Shown here one piece after another: positions 15,720 to 24,800 of a DNA stretch of 64,000 bases (its first letter is position 1; the number at the start of each line of letters is the position of its first letter). Under the pieces are notes generated by a model. That model had not been told where the DNA came from, did not search any database, and saw only the letters and a program-made list of their open reading frames with translations. Source of the stretch: JACJYM01 sp965230495 (GTDB lineage: Bacteria; Bacteroidota; Bacteroidia; Chitinophagales; Saprospiraceae); NCBI GenBank assembly GCA_965230495.1, contig OZ246004.1, positions 2,604,001 through 2,668,000 on the forward strand, written 5' to 3'. The position numbers and the translations under genes are program-made.

Positions 15720-18084
15720 ATAATTTTCCGCTAAAAGGTACTTTGATCGTCAGGACTATATTTCGTCCTTGCTCAGGAACATTAATGATACGATAACGAC
15801 TAAGATGGGCAAGATATCTTGTATCCAAAAGATTCTGAACTTGGCATTTGATATTAATCTCCTGTTTTCCAAAATGGAGCGTAGAACCTACTCCTAAGTC
15901 CCATAGTTCGTACGCAGGAGTAGCCTGCTCCGAACGATCAATTCTCAAACTTCCGGAAGCTGCAAAATGATGTTGATGAGAAATTTCTATATAAAAATCC
16001 TCTAACCAGCTACTTTCAATAGGTGAGAAATTAATATCTGTTCTTATGGCAGGTTGTGGTGTAAACGGTAACGCCAACTTTGTTTTTGGGTTATAGCTTT
16101 GAACAAAATCTACCGCCTGATTTAGCGCTATCCAATCCATAACATCCCAATTCCATTGCAATTCAAATCCAGTATAAATAGCATCATCCTGTCGATATTG
16201 GAAAATCTGACCGGATTCGGGTAATGGTGAAAACCGTGCTGGAAAGGTAGGACCCAAATAAATATAATTGTCAAAATAATTAAAATAAAAAGCAAGATTA
16301 CCATTGAATTTTCCAAACTTCCAATAAGCTCCCAAGTCAATCTGATATCCATGCTCAGAGTCAAGATCAGCAGTTCCCATCTCATGTCGAAAAGTACCAT
16401 GATGAATACCATTAGAAACAGTCTCTGCCGGATAAGGGACCCTAAAACTTTTACCAAAATTTGCTTTCAATATCCATTTTCCATCTTTCAAAGTGAGATT
16501 GGTTCCTACAGATGCGGACCAATTAAAAAATAAATCATTGGTGGAAGGAGAAATAAGAGAATCTACAATATTTTCGTTGCTATCCCATACATATTGACGA
16601 TAAAACTCTGTGTCGTTATGACCTAAATCCAATCGGAGTCCACCGTTTATAAGCCAATTCTCATGTATCTCCTTTTCCGTTATAGAGTATATTCCCCCTC
16701 TGAAAGTTCTAAAATCAGGCAAAAGATATTCAAACCCACTTCTTTTATTTCTTTGCCATTGTGCATTGATTCCTACAATGTTTTTCCAATCCAAACTGGT
16801 ACGAAGCTCATAATGCGAAGCGATACTGAACGTTTCTAGCAAAAGTTCAAGAGCTAGTTTGTCATTTGGATCTTCAAGCTGCGAAAGGGGAATACTATGA
16901 AATTCCGGTTGTGAAAACTCCTGACGTAAATTGCGTTGAAGGCCGATATCCAAAGCTAAATGATCATCACCAAAGAAGAACGTCTGATTAAGAGAGATTC
17001 TATAATGGTCAACCTTTTGTTGAGGCACATCGATATCTCGATAATTTCCGTCATCTGTAAGAGCATACGAACGTGGTACGCCCACAGCCCCACTGAATAA
17101 TCCGGCTTCGAGAGCATAGTGACTATAGTTCAACCGAGTTATTCCCCAATTTTTTTTGACACCCGCCGAAAAACTAATGTTACTTTCGTTTCCTGCTGTA
17201 TTCTTCAGTCTTTCATTTAAAATGGGTAAATCAAAGCCATTATAACTAAATATATTACTTGGAACCTGATAATCAGCAAAATCCTGCTGAGAATAGCGAG
17301 CCGTCAAAAACCAATCTTCTATATTAACACCTAATTTAGCAGAACCACCCCAGTGCTCATTATTTGTTTTATATACTCCAATAATATTACCTTCCAAACT
17401 GTTTTTCGATAAAATCTTGGCGGGCATAATATTAATAACTCCTCCTAGTCCATCTGACCCGTACTGCAATGAACCTGGACCTTTTATTATTTCCACTCTT
17501 TCTACATCAAATTGATCAATTTCTAAACCATGGTCACTACCCCATTGCTGGCTCTCTTGCTTAATTCCCTGATGATTGACTATAATACGATTGGAGGATA
17601 ATCCTCTTATTACAGGCTTAGCAATGCCCACACCAACATTTATAGCACTTATGCCTGCCAGTTTTTCAATGGATTGAGCAAAAGTTCCTTCCAAATTTTT
17701 TTGAAAAAAATCTGCATGAACATGCTCGGTTTGAAGGGTCTCCTCTTGCTTTGCATGTTCTTCAGAAACAACAATAGTTTCTAAAAGCTGCTTGTCCGGG
17801 TATAAAACAATCCTTATGTCTTTTACCTCATCCTTTACAACTTGGACGAAGGTAATATCACGTCCGTAACCAACATAAGATGTCCTTAGTTCATAGGACC
17901 CATGGCTAACATCGGCAAAAGAAAACCGCCCTTCTCCATTAGTTGTTGTTAATAAACTATCTGGTAAAACTAGAATAGTTGCACTCGGTAATGGAGTGTG
18001 ATTTTCATCCAAAACAACTCCACTAATTTGTCCAATTGCTGTAGAATTCAAAAATATTATAAGAAAGAAAGAAAACAATCTCAT
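15718..18084 (-). CDS. TonB-dependent outer-membrane receptor, probable zinc importer
   Basis: The start is set at the ATG at 18084, giving the signal peptide RLFSFFLIIFLNSTAIG; a longer frame to 18135 would overlap the repressor gene. A carboxypeptidase-regulatory-like domain follows (GVVLDENHTPLPSATILVL). Then come a plug domain with IKGPGSLQYGSDGLGGVINI and a 22-strand-type barrel ending in the usual aromatic-terminated strand region (VLTIKVPFSGKL). The plug has the stretch QQWGSDHGLEIDQ, with an acidic/His composition like ZnuD-type receptors. The gene lies 22 bases after the Fur-family gene on the same strand, so receptor and regulator should share a message and its operator. Import of zinc or a zinc complex, energised by TonB-ExbBD, is inferred from context; other metals or siderophores are not excluded. 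Confidence 0.85.
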   Translation of the reverse strand: MRLFSFFLIIFLNSTAIGQISGVVLDENHTPLPSATILVLPDSLLTTTNGEGRFSFADVSHGSYELRTSYVGYGRDITFVQVVKDEVKDIRIVLYPDKQLLETIVVSEEHAKQEETLQTEHVHADFFQKNLEGTFAQSIEKLAGISAINVGVGIAKPVIRGLSSNRIIVNHQGIKQESQQWGSDHGLEIDQFDVERVEIIKGPGSLQYGSDGLGGVINIMPAKILSKNSLEGNIIGVYKTNNEHWGGSAKLGVNIEDWFLTARYSQQDFADYQVPSNIFSYNGFDLPILNERLKNTAGNESNISFSAGVKKNWGITRLNYSHYALEAGLFSGAVGVPRSYALTDDGNYRDIDVPQQKVDHYRISLNQTFFFGDDHLALDIGLQRNLRQEFSQPEFHSIPLSQLEDPNDKLALELLLETFSIASHYELRTSLDWKNIVGINAQWQRNKRSGFEYLLPDFRTFRGGIYSITEKEIHENWLINGGLRLDLGHNDTEFYRQYVWDSNENIVDSLISPSTNDLFFNWSASVGTNLTLKDGKWILKANFGKSFRVPYPAETVSNGIHHGTFRHEMGTADLDSEHGYQIDLGAYWKFGKFNGNLAFYFNYFDNYIYLGPTFPARFSPLPESGQIFQYRQDDAIYTGFELQWNWDVMDWIALNQAVDFVQSYNPKTKLALPFTPQPAIRTDINFSPIESSWLEDFYIEISHQHHFAASGSLRIDRSEQATPAYELWDLGVGSTLHFGKQEINIKCQVQNLLDTRYLAHLSRYRIINVPEQGRNIVLTIKVPFSGKL

Positions 18085-18106
18085 CTGTAATTTAGTTTGT
18101 TTTGCA

Positions 18107-18487
18107 CTACGACTGGCAATCTCCGCACTGCCCAATAAGTATCAAATTTGCTGAATCTATCTTGTATTTAGGAATAGTAGGGATTGATATATTAACAGTT
18201 AAGCATTCAGATTTGCCACAGTGCTGACATTGAAAATGAGGATGAATATCACCTTCCTCTGACAGATTAAACTCTTGACATCTGGCTACCCATTTTTTAC
18301 CATCTTTACCTGTAAAAGAGTGAAGAATATTCTCATCTTCCAGTCGCTCCAATATTCTGTACACAGTGGTTTTGTTCATATCCCCCTCAAAGCGTTTTAC
18401 CAAGTCAACCACACATTTAGCATCTCTGGAATTTCCAAAAGCATCAAGTAGAATTTTAACCGATTTAGTTTTTCTGATAACTCCCAT
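18107..18487 (-). CDS. Fur-superfamily metalloregulator, Zur-like
   Basis: The 126-residue protein has the Fur winged-helix DNA-binding domain (MNKTTVYRILERLEDENILH) and a metal-binding C-terminal region, HPHFQCQHCGKSECLTV followed by a final CGDC. The two CxxC pairs fit a structural zinc site, and HPHFQC supplies regulatory-site ligands. The short wing and the gene neighbourhood (TonB receptor, DUF4625 and His-rich lipoproteins) favour Zur over Fur, but Zur, Fur and Nur cannot be separated by eye. It is the first gene of a two-gene unit with the receptor. Two palindromes in the 60-base divergent gap suggest autoregulation and control of the DUF4625 gene. Confidence 0.88.
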   Translation of the reverse strand: MGVIRKTKSVKILLDAFGNSRDAKCVVDLVKRFEGDMNKTTVYRILERLEDENILHSFTGKDGKKWVARCQEFNLSEEGDIHPHFQCQHCGKSECLTVNISIPTIPKYKIDSANLILIGQCGDCQS

Positions 18488-18497
18488 ACTTCAAAAG

Positions 18498-18518
18498 TAA
18501 TGCAACTTTGGTGCAATA
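18498..18518. promoter_or_regulatory. Zur-type operator A in the divergent promoter
   Basis: TAATGCAAC and GGTGCAATA flank three bases, matching seven of nine positions of a perfect inverted repeat. It lies 11 bases before the Fur-family start codon and shares the TGCAAC core with the perfect site at 14670-14692. Confidence 0.6.
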
Positions 18519-18535
18519 ACAAAATTTTGCTATAT

Positions 18536-18556
18536 ATTTGCAACTGAATTGCAAAA
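18536..18556. promoter_or_regulatory. Zur-type operator B before the DUF4625 gene
   Basis: ATTTGCAAC and ATTGCAAAA flank TGA, matching seven of nine positions of an inverted repeat with the same 9-3-9 geometry as the other sites. Its centre is about 38 bases from operator A. Confidence 0.6.
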
Positions 18557-18581
18557 ACATCTGATAACTATGTTCACTAAT

Positions 18582-19439
18582 ATGATAAAAATGAAGGTAA
18601 TATATATTATTCCTGTTTTCTTGGTCTTTATTTTTGGTTGTGGTGACGATACCGTAGATACTACCGCTCCTTCATTGGAAGTGGTTAGTTATACTCCTTC
18701 ACCCATCGAAGATGAGATATGCGGTTCGCAAGAACCTGTAGTTTTTCATTTGACAGGAGGTGAGCAACTTACATTTGATGTCATATTCAATGATAATGAA
18801 GCCTTATCCCAATATAAAGTAGATGTTCATAACAACTTTGACTGCCATGGCCATGGAGGTGGAAGTGCCCCCCCTGTATCTGTACCTAATGTGAATAACC
18901 AAACGACGGACTGGACAGTGCTTGAAATTCAAAATATCTCCGGAGTATCAACGCCAGTAACCAGTTCACTTGATGTACCCGAAAATGTAACTGCTGGTAA
19001 TTATCATTTTCATCTTCAAGTAATCGACGAAGCCGGAAATGATAGTCCATTTGCAAATTTCCATTCTATTAAAATTAAAAATCCTCTCGATGATATTTCT
19101 CCACTTATAAATGTTCAAGAACCAACTGATGCTAACTTATCGGTTAATAGAGGTGATGTTATTCGTTTTACGGGTCAGGTTACAGACAACAGATCTCTTA
19201 GTGATGGTGGTAATGGAGTCCTTTATCTCGCCTATACTGCCTTATCATCCGGAAATACATTTACGACCGATCAAGTGTTTCCATTTGATGCTTTGGTAAG
19301 TACCAGTTTCGATTTCGACTTTGAATACATAATACCACAGACACTTGTTTCAGGAAATTATCGTTTCTCTCTTGGAGCAAATGATGGCGTTCGTAATGTC
19401 GCTCCATTTGTATTCTTTGATGTTGAAATATCTAACTAA
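18582..19439 (+). CDS. DUF4625-domain lipoprotein, probable metal binder
   Basis: The lipoprotein signal is VIYIIPVFLVFIFGC. Three in-frame ATGs (18570, 18582, 18591) are possible; 18582 is used, and an upstream TTG at 18549 lies inside operator B and is rejected. The mature protein has two DUF4625-type beta-sandwich modules, TTAPSLEVVSYTP and ISPLINVQEPTDA being the two openings. The first contains DVHNNFDCHGHGGG, the histidine-rich loop characteristic of the family. DUF4625 lipoproteins are often encoded beside metal-responsive TonB receptors in Bacteroidota, so a role in surface capture of zinc is likely. It is divergent from the Fur-family gene and shares its operator-rich promoter region. 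Confidence 0.8.
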   Translation: MIKMKVIYIIPVFLVFIFGCGDDTVDTTAPSLEVVSYTPSPIEDEICGSQEPVVFHLTGGEQLTFDVIFNDNEALSQYKVDVHNNFDCHGHGGGSAPPVSVPNVNNQTTDWTVLEIQNISGVSTPVTSSLDVPENVTAGNYHFHLQVIDEAGNDSPFANFHSIKIKNPLDDISPLINVQEPTDANLSVNRGDVIRFTGQVTDNRSLSDGGNGVLYLAYTALSSGNTFTTDQVFPFDALVSTSFDFDFEYIIPQTLVSGNYRFSLGANDGVRNVAPFVFFDVEISN

Positions 19440-19451
19440 GGTTTTAGAAAA

Positions 19452-19799
19452 TTATCTTTTTCTAAAACACCAAACACTAATCAGACAAAGAAGCAGGCCT
19501 AAGGCTTCTCTTACCCACTCTATATGGGGTGATTCTGCTTTCATTGATCCCGTTATCGAAGGCATTCCTTCACTAAACCAATCAAGAACATCCGGACTGT
19601 AATATATCAACCCGATAGTCAAACCTATCATCAATAACACATCCATCCATTTAGAATACTTCTGATGGCCTGAAAATATAGCTTGTGCCGCTGTACAGAT
19701 ATAAACAAAAATCCAAAGCCACGGATCGGGATCATTCCATTGCAATGCAGCAAAAGAGATAAAAATGATAGCTACCAAATATCTTTTCCAATTATTCAT
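19452..19799 (-). CDS. TMEM220-like four-helix membrane protein
   Basis: This 115-residue protein has four hydrophobic helices and the family hallmark AALQWNDPDPWLWIFVY near residues 17-33, seen in the transmembrane family 220 of bacteria and animals. No catalytic motif is present and the family has no established function. Its start codon overlaps by eight bases the end of the alkyltransferase-like gene, so the two are co-transcribed. It converges on the DUF4625 lipoprotein gene, with only 12 bases between the stop codons. Confidence 0.8.
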   Translation of the reverse strand: MNNWKRYLVAIIFISFAALQWNDPDPWLWIFVYICTAAQAIFSGHQKYSKWMDVLLMIGLTIGLIYYSPDVLDWFSEGMPSITGSMKAESPHIEWVREALGLLLCLISVWCFRKR

Positions 19800-20124
19800 T
19801 CTCTAATTCTCTTGGGTGCCACAAAATATCTTTGAAGTTCTGAATTACATTATCAACTATCTCAATCCCTTCTGCCTCCAACCTTTCCTGCATGCTGGAT
19901 GGTGGTGTAAAATGAACCCTTCCGCTTAACTCTCCTTTTCTATTAACCACTCTATGTGCTGGCACATCAGGAGCCATATTGCCAACTTTGTTGAGTGCCC
20001 ATCCGACCATTCTTGCCGATCCCAAAGCCAAATAATCCGCTATATATCCATATGTCGTCACCCGGCCTACGGGAACAAGCCGAGTTACATCATAGACATC
20101 TTCGAAGTAGTGATTCTTTGCCAC
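19792..20124 (-). CDS. Alkyltransferase-like protein (MGMT fold without the active cysteine)
   Basis: The protein matches the DNA-binding domain of O6-alkylguanine-DNA alkyltransferases: YDVTRLVPVGRVTTYGYIA, then GSARMVGWAL and VPAHRVVNRKG. The normal PCHRV active site reads PAHRV, with Ala56 in place of the methyl-accepting cysteine, as in alkyltransferase-like (ATL) proteins. ATLs bind alkylated bases and flag them for nucleotide excision repair instead of repairing them. The start chosen is GTG at 20124, giving 110 residues and the expected AKNHYFEDVYDV beginning. The open frame runs on to 20451, but that part overlaps the divergent gene and does not look like protein. The downstream gene is TMEM220-like. 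Confidence 0.85.
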   Translation of the reverse strand: MAKNHYFEDVYDVTRLVPVGRVTTYGYIADYLALGSARMVGWALNKVGNMAPDVPAHRVVNRKGELSGRVHFTPPSSMQERLEAEGIEIVDNVIQNFKDILWHPRELENE

Positions 20125-20163
20125 AACATTATTATTTTTGCGATAATCAAAAATAATAGATAG

Positions 20164-20724
20164 ATGCTGAAGTTGAAAATTATTGCCGATGATATCCAAA
20201 ATCTCACAGATGCCCGATATTTTGCTGCTTGGGGCGTGGATTATATTGGTTTTGATATAGATGGCATTGGCCATGACTCTCTTCAACTGGAAAAAATAAA
20301 AGAGATTATAAACTGGATTGAGGGCCCTAAAATATTGGCTATAGCTAATAATATTTGGGACAACGATACAATTGATTTTATTAAACAAATAGGATTTAAG
20401 GGTATAGTAACAAATGACAAAAATTTGATAAACAGTGAAGATTTGGATCATATTATAAATTCTGACACGATCGTTCCAAACCTTAAGAACTCTATTGTCA
20501 TACTTAAGACCTCTAATCTCTCACAATTCGACAATGATCTTTTAAAATCTTATTGTCAAGATAATGAAGTATTCTTGGATAATGATAGGATATCAACCAC
20601 TGATCTAAATGATATTATTTCTATAGGCTTTTCCGGAATAGTTTTACGTGGTGGTGAGGAGGACAAAGTTGGATTCAAATCTTATGACGACTTAGATGAG
20701 ATTCTTGAATATTTGGAAAATTAA
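20164..20724 (+). CDS. TrpF-like beta/alpha-barrel protein lacking the catalytic Cys
   Basis: The opening KLKIIADDIQNLTDARYFAA, followed by WGVDYIGFDID, matches the first strands of phosphoribosylanthranilate isomerase (TrpF), and the GFSGIVLRGGEEDKVGFK segment matches its last phosphate-binding turns. The canonical KICGIT start, with the general-base Cys, is replaced by KIIADD, so ordinary TrpF activity is doubtful. At 186 residues it is a little short for TrpF (about 200). No tryptophan genes are nearby. It is probably a conserved TrpF-derived barrel of Bacteroidota with an unknown role. It starts 39 bases from the divergent ATL gene and ends at a strong terminator. Confidence 0.75.
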   Translation: MLKLKIIADDIQNLTDARYFAAWGVDYIGFDIDGIGHDSLQLEKIKEIINWIEGPKILAIANNIWDNDTIDFIKQIGFKGIVTNDKNLINSEDLDHIINSDTIVPNLKNSIVILKTSNLSQFDNDLLKSYCQDNEVFLDNDRISTTDLNDIISIGFSGIVLRGGEEDKVGFKSYDDLDEILEYLEN

Positions 20725-20725
20725 A

Positions 20726-20755
20726 AAAGCCTTCTAAAATTACTTAGAAGGCTTT
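20726..20755. terminator. Bidirectional intrinsic terminator
   Basis: Perfect 12-bp arms AAAGCCTTCTAA (20726-20737) and TTAGAAGGCTTT (20744-20755) with a six-base loop, A-rich on one side and T-rich on the other, between convergent genes. Confidence 0.85.
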
Positions 20756-20777
20756 CAATAAATATTTTTTATAAAGA

Positions 20778-21284
20778 CTATTGCTCTACTCCTTCCTCTT
20801 CTTTCTTTACTTCACTTTTCTTTGAACAACTCTTAGCTTTAGAGCATTTCTTACCGCTCTTTGCACAAGCTTTCTTTTCAGCCTTCGTACATTTCTTAAC
20901 TGTAGCATCAGCTTCCTCTATGGGAGCATCCATCGCACTGTCTGCACTTGCAGAAGCAACTCTCGTGAACACCTTGTTCTCAGCATCAAATTCTACTTGA
21001 TTCCAAGAAACCTTTCCACTCTTCTCACATACCGATTTTTCATAGTAAGACTTAGTTCCACTTACTGCACACTCTCTGATCTGAATGTTCTCATCAGCCT
21101 CCGCAGCGACATCAGCATCTGCCATAGCAGATAACACTTTCGTCTCAGCATCTGCTGTCTTCATTGCCTTTTTCTTTGCACATGTTGCCTTACAAGCTTT
21201 CTTTGATTTCTTAGAGCAAGACTGTGCATTAACTGCAACTCCTGCAAACATTAAAAGGCATAAAGCCATAATTACTTTTTTCAT
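20778..21284 (-). CDS. Exported Cys/Lys-rich protein
   Basis: A signal peptide (KKVIMALCLLMFAGVAVNAQ) is followed by an unusual composition: Lys/Cys-rich blocks at both ends (SCSKKSKKACKATCAKKK and CTKAEKKACAKSGKKCSKAK) and an Ala/Asp/Glu-rich middle. About 14 cysteines are present, spaced irregularly. The pattern could serve metal binding or disulfide cross-linking in the envelope, but no known domain is recognised. The opposing strand is also open here only because of composition. A 16-base A/T tract precedes the start. Low complexity may make homology searches misleading. Confidence 0.7.
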   Translation of the reverse strand: MKKVIMALCLLMFAGVAVNAQSCSKKSKKACKATCAKKKAMKTADAETKVLSAMADADVAAEADENIQIRECAVSGTKSYYEKSVCEKSGKVSWNQVEFDAENKVFTRVASASADSAMDAPIEEADATVKKCTKAEKKACAKSGKKCSKAKSCSKKSEVKKEEEGVEQ

Positions 21285-21425
21285 TTTTTTGTTTTCTATT
21301 CTGTGAATTAATATTTAAAAGAATACGTTAACTTGTATTACTTACACTCTAAATTACGAAGAGATTAAAGTTTTATTTCATATTTTTATTAAAATTAACA
21401 AAAGTTTAAATACTTAAAAGTCGTT

Positions 21426-21845
21426 ATGCGGATATTATACTTAGTTTTAATACTACCAATCATTTTGATTTCATGTAAAACCACAAACACAACTCCGGAC
21501 AACTATACCGAACGTCAATTACACTTTGGGAAAGGCGGGGGATTTGCAGGTACTGTAGATCAATACATTCTTCTCGAAAACGGTGCTGTTTTTGATAAAA
21601 GCATAAGTGGTGAGTATGTTAAACTAAATGATATTAGTCATCAATACACTGAACAAATATTCAACAATTATTATATACTTGATATTCATAAAAAGAAAAT
21701 AAATAATCCTGGAAATATATATTATTACATACAAATGAATGACGGTTCAGCAACTAATAAAATAGTATGGAACGACCAACGAAATGATAACAATCTGCAG
21801 TTATTTTTCGATAACCTTATGAGTCTGGTTACCAAAGACAATTAG
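21426..21845 (+). CDS. Conserved small lipoprotein
   Basis: The signal peptide MRILYLVLILPIILISC ends in a lipobox with Cys17. The mature domain starts with FGKGGGFAGTVDQYILLENGAVFDK, a run conserved in a small Bacteroidota lipoprotein family, and continues through NNPGNIYYYIQM to IVWNDQ. It appears to be a compact beta-rich domain without catalytic residues. The protease gene 21898-24990 follows after 52 bases on the same strand and may be co-transcribed. Function unknown. Confidence 0.75.
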   Translation: MRILYLVLILPIILISCKTTNTTPDNYTERQLHFGKGGGFAGTVDQYILLENGAVFDKSISGEYVKLNDISHQYTEQIFNNYYILDIHKKKINNPGNIYYYIQMNDGSATNKIVWNDQRNDNNLQLFFDNLMSLVTKDN

Positions 21846-21897
21846 TAATTTACCGACAGTATTTTAAAACAAAAACTTTAGTATTAAAAAAAACGAT

Positions 21898-24800
21898 ATG
21901 AGTAATAAAACACTATTGATCATTCCTATTTTGTTATTCTGTAATGTCATAAGTGGACAATTCAAAAATATAGAAGGAAAATTAACCGAAACTAATTTAC
22001 CAGCAAAATTGACACTTCAGAACGGTCCTGATAAATCAACTGCAGTAGCCTTCCCTTCTATTCGTTATGATAGCTTTTCTAATGATTTTCAAACATTTCT
22101 TAAAAGACCTAATTTAATTAGTAAATCCACGGATGGAAAAAGTTTTTTAATCGAAGGAGAGTTTTCCGGAAATTATAAGTTTACAAGTTTTGAAAACAAA
22201 ATTGAAGCCTATCTTACTCAGGTTAAGCAAATTCTTTCTCTTGAGTCCAAAGATTATTCCTTTGTTCTGCTCAAAGAAGTAAGTGACGACTTAAACATGA
22301 ACCATAGATATATGCAATTAAGTTATAAAGGATTTCCGATCTATGGTTCTGAAATAATAATCCACTCTCATAACCAAAAGATCAACTCAGTAAATGGCAG
22401 GGTGGAAAAAGTCACTAATCCTATTAATACTAGTGCTCGTTTTTCTTCCGAAGAAATCCTTGACCAACTTAGTGTTAAAGCCTTAGAAGAAAAAGCAATT
22501 AAAGATCTAAACTTCGAGGAGAGATATAAACCCCAGAGTGAGTTGGTTATATTTGTAGATGATAACGGAGAAACAAAACTTTGTTACCATGTGATAGCTT
22601 ATCGCGATCTTATAGATAGGAGAGAATACTTTGTAGATGCTAATGAAGGAAATATTATTAAAGAATACTCCAGCATCTGTAAATTCCATAACCATGATGT
22701 CGGCATTAATGGCCAATGTTCCCATCATTCCCACCATGATTTGATGGAAGAAAGTTCTTCTCTTATGGATGGACCTAAGACAGCAGTTGCTCAGGATCTT
22801 CTCGGTGTAAGCCGTACCATTAACACCTATCAGGTTGGTAGCAACTATTTCCTAATTGATGCCAGCCGTAGTATGTTTAATGCCGCTCAAAGCAACATGC
22901 CAAATGAACCAAATGGAGTAATCTGGACGGTTGATTTATTTAATCAGTTTCCTTCAGGAAATTTCTCTTATGGCCATGTAAGTAGTTCTGATAATACCTG
23001 GTCTAATCAAAGAACAGGAGTTTCTGCTCATCATAATGCCGCTGAGGCGTATAAGTACTTTAAAAATACGCATAATAGAGAATCCATATCTGGTAACGGT
23101 CAAAACATAGTTTCCTTTATCAATGTATCAGAATCAAATGGACAGCCTATGGACAATGCTTTCTGGAATGGTGCCGCTATGTTTTATGGCAATGGTTCTC
23201 AAGCATTTAGACCACTGGCGAGAGGTTTAGATGTTGCTGGTCACGAGATGACTCATGGAGTAGTACAGAATACAGCCAACTTACAATATTATGGAGAGTC
23301 AGGGGCTTTAAACGAGTCTTTTGCCGATGTTTTTGGTGTTATGATTGACAAAGGAGATTGGCTAATAGGAGAAGATGTGGTGAATACCAATGTATTTCCT
23401 TCAGGAGCCTTACGAAGTATGGCAGATCCTCATAACGGAGGTAATCAGCTAGGTGACAATGGCTATCAACCAAAACATTATTCTGAAAGATATACAGGTA
23501 GCCAAGATAATGGAGGTGTGCATATTAATAGTGGCATCCCTAATCATGCTTTTTATCTATTCGCTAATAATTCTAATGTGGGCACAGAAAGAGCAGAAAG
23601 AGTATATTATAGAGCTCTGACTAACTATTTAACCATGTCTTCTCAGTTTGTCGATTGTCGAATTGCCGTAATAAAAGCCGCACAAGATCTGTATGATGAT
23701 TCTGTGGTAAATGCTGCTCGATCCGCATTTGATCAGGTAGGTATCATTGGTGACGAGGGAGGTGATTACCAAAATGATCTGGAAATCAATGAAGGAGATG
23801 ATTTTATTTTATTTACTCAGGAAAACAATGCTGGATTATATGTATTTACACCTGCAGGAGAAGAGGTATTTAATCCTTTATCTACCAATAGCCCTATAAG
23901 CAAACCAAGTATTACCGATGATGGCTCTGAAATAGTATACGTTGCGAGCGATAAACAAATACACTATATCACTCTTGATGTAGAGACTCAGCAAAGTGAC
24001 GAAATAATATTTGATTTTGGTGTTCCTGCAAACTGGAGAAATGCAGTGTTTTCAAAAGATGGGCTTCGCATGGCTTTCTTGCCTGAAGAGTTAAACAATG
24101 AAATACATATGTATGATTTTGTAGAGGATGAGTATGTAATTTATGAACTTTTCAATCCAACGTTTAGTGAAGGTGTAAGTACAGGTGATGTACTGTTTGC
24201 CGATGCTTTAGAATTTGATTTGTCCGGGGAATATTTGGTTTACGATGCTAAAAATGAAATTCAAGGTAATAATGGTTCCATTGAGTACTGGGACATAGGA
24301 TTTATTAAAGTTTGGAACAACGAAACGAATAATTTCGCCAGCACCAATCAAATAAATAAGTTATTCGGATCTCTTCCTGACGGAGTAAGTGTTGGAAATC
24401 CTACATTTGCTAAAAACAGTCCTTACATACTTGCATTTGAAGTCCTTTCGGACGAAGCTTATGACATTTACGGAATGAATATAGAAACTGGCGATCAAAG
24501 AGTTATTTTCCAGAATAATGGTCTGAACTATCCAAACTACAGCAAGACTGACGAGTACATGTTATTCGACTTTCCACTTCAAAGTAATATAGATATAGGA
24601 GTACTTCAACTAGAATCTGACAAAATAACAACGGTAGCAAATACTGAAAGTTTCCTCTTTCCCTTTGAAGGAACTAGATGGGGTGTCTGGTTCAGTAATG
24701 GAGAAAGAATACTGAGCGATGTAGATGACGAAAGGCTTTATGATAACACTATAATATTAACTCCTAACCCTGTATCTGACAGAGTTAATGTTTCGATTCC

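Noticed and set aside
20125..20451. Upstream extension of the alkyltransferase-like gene
   Set aside because: The extra 109 codons have no similarity to the family, and the frame runs into the opposite-strand TrpF-like gene. The GTG at 20124 fits the family start.
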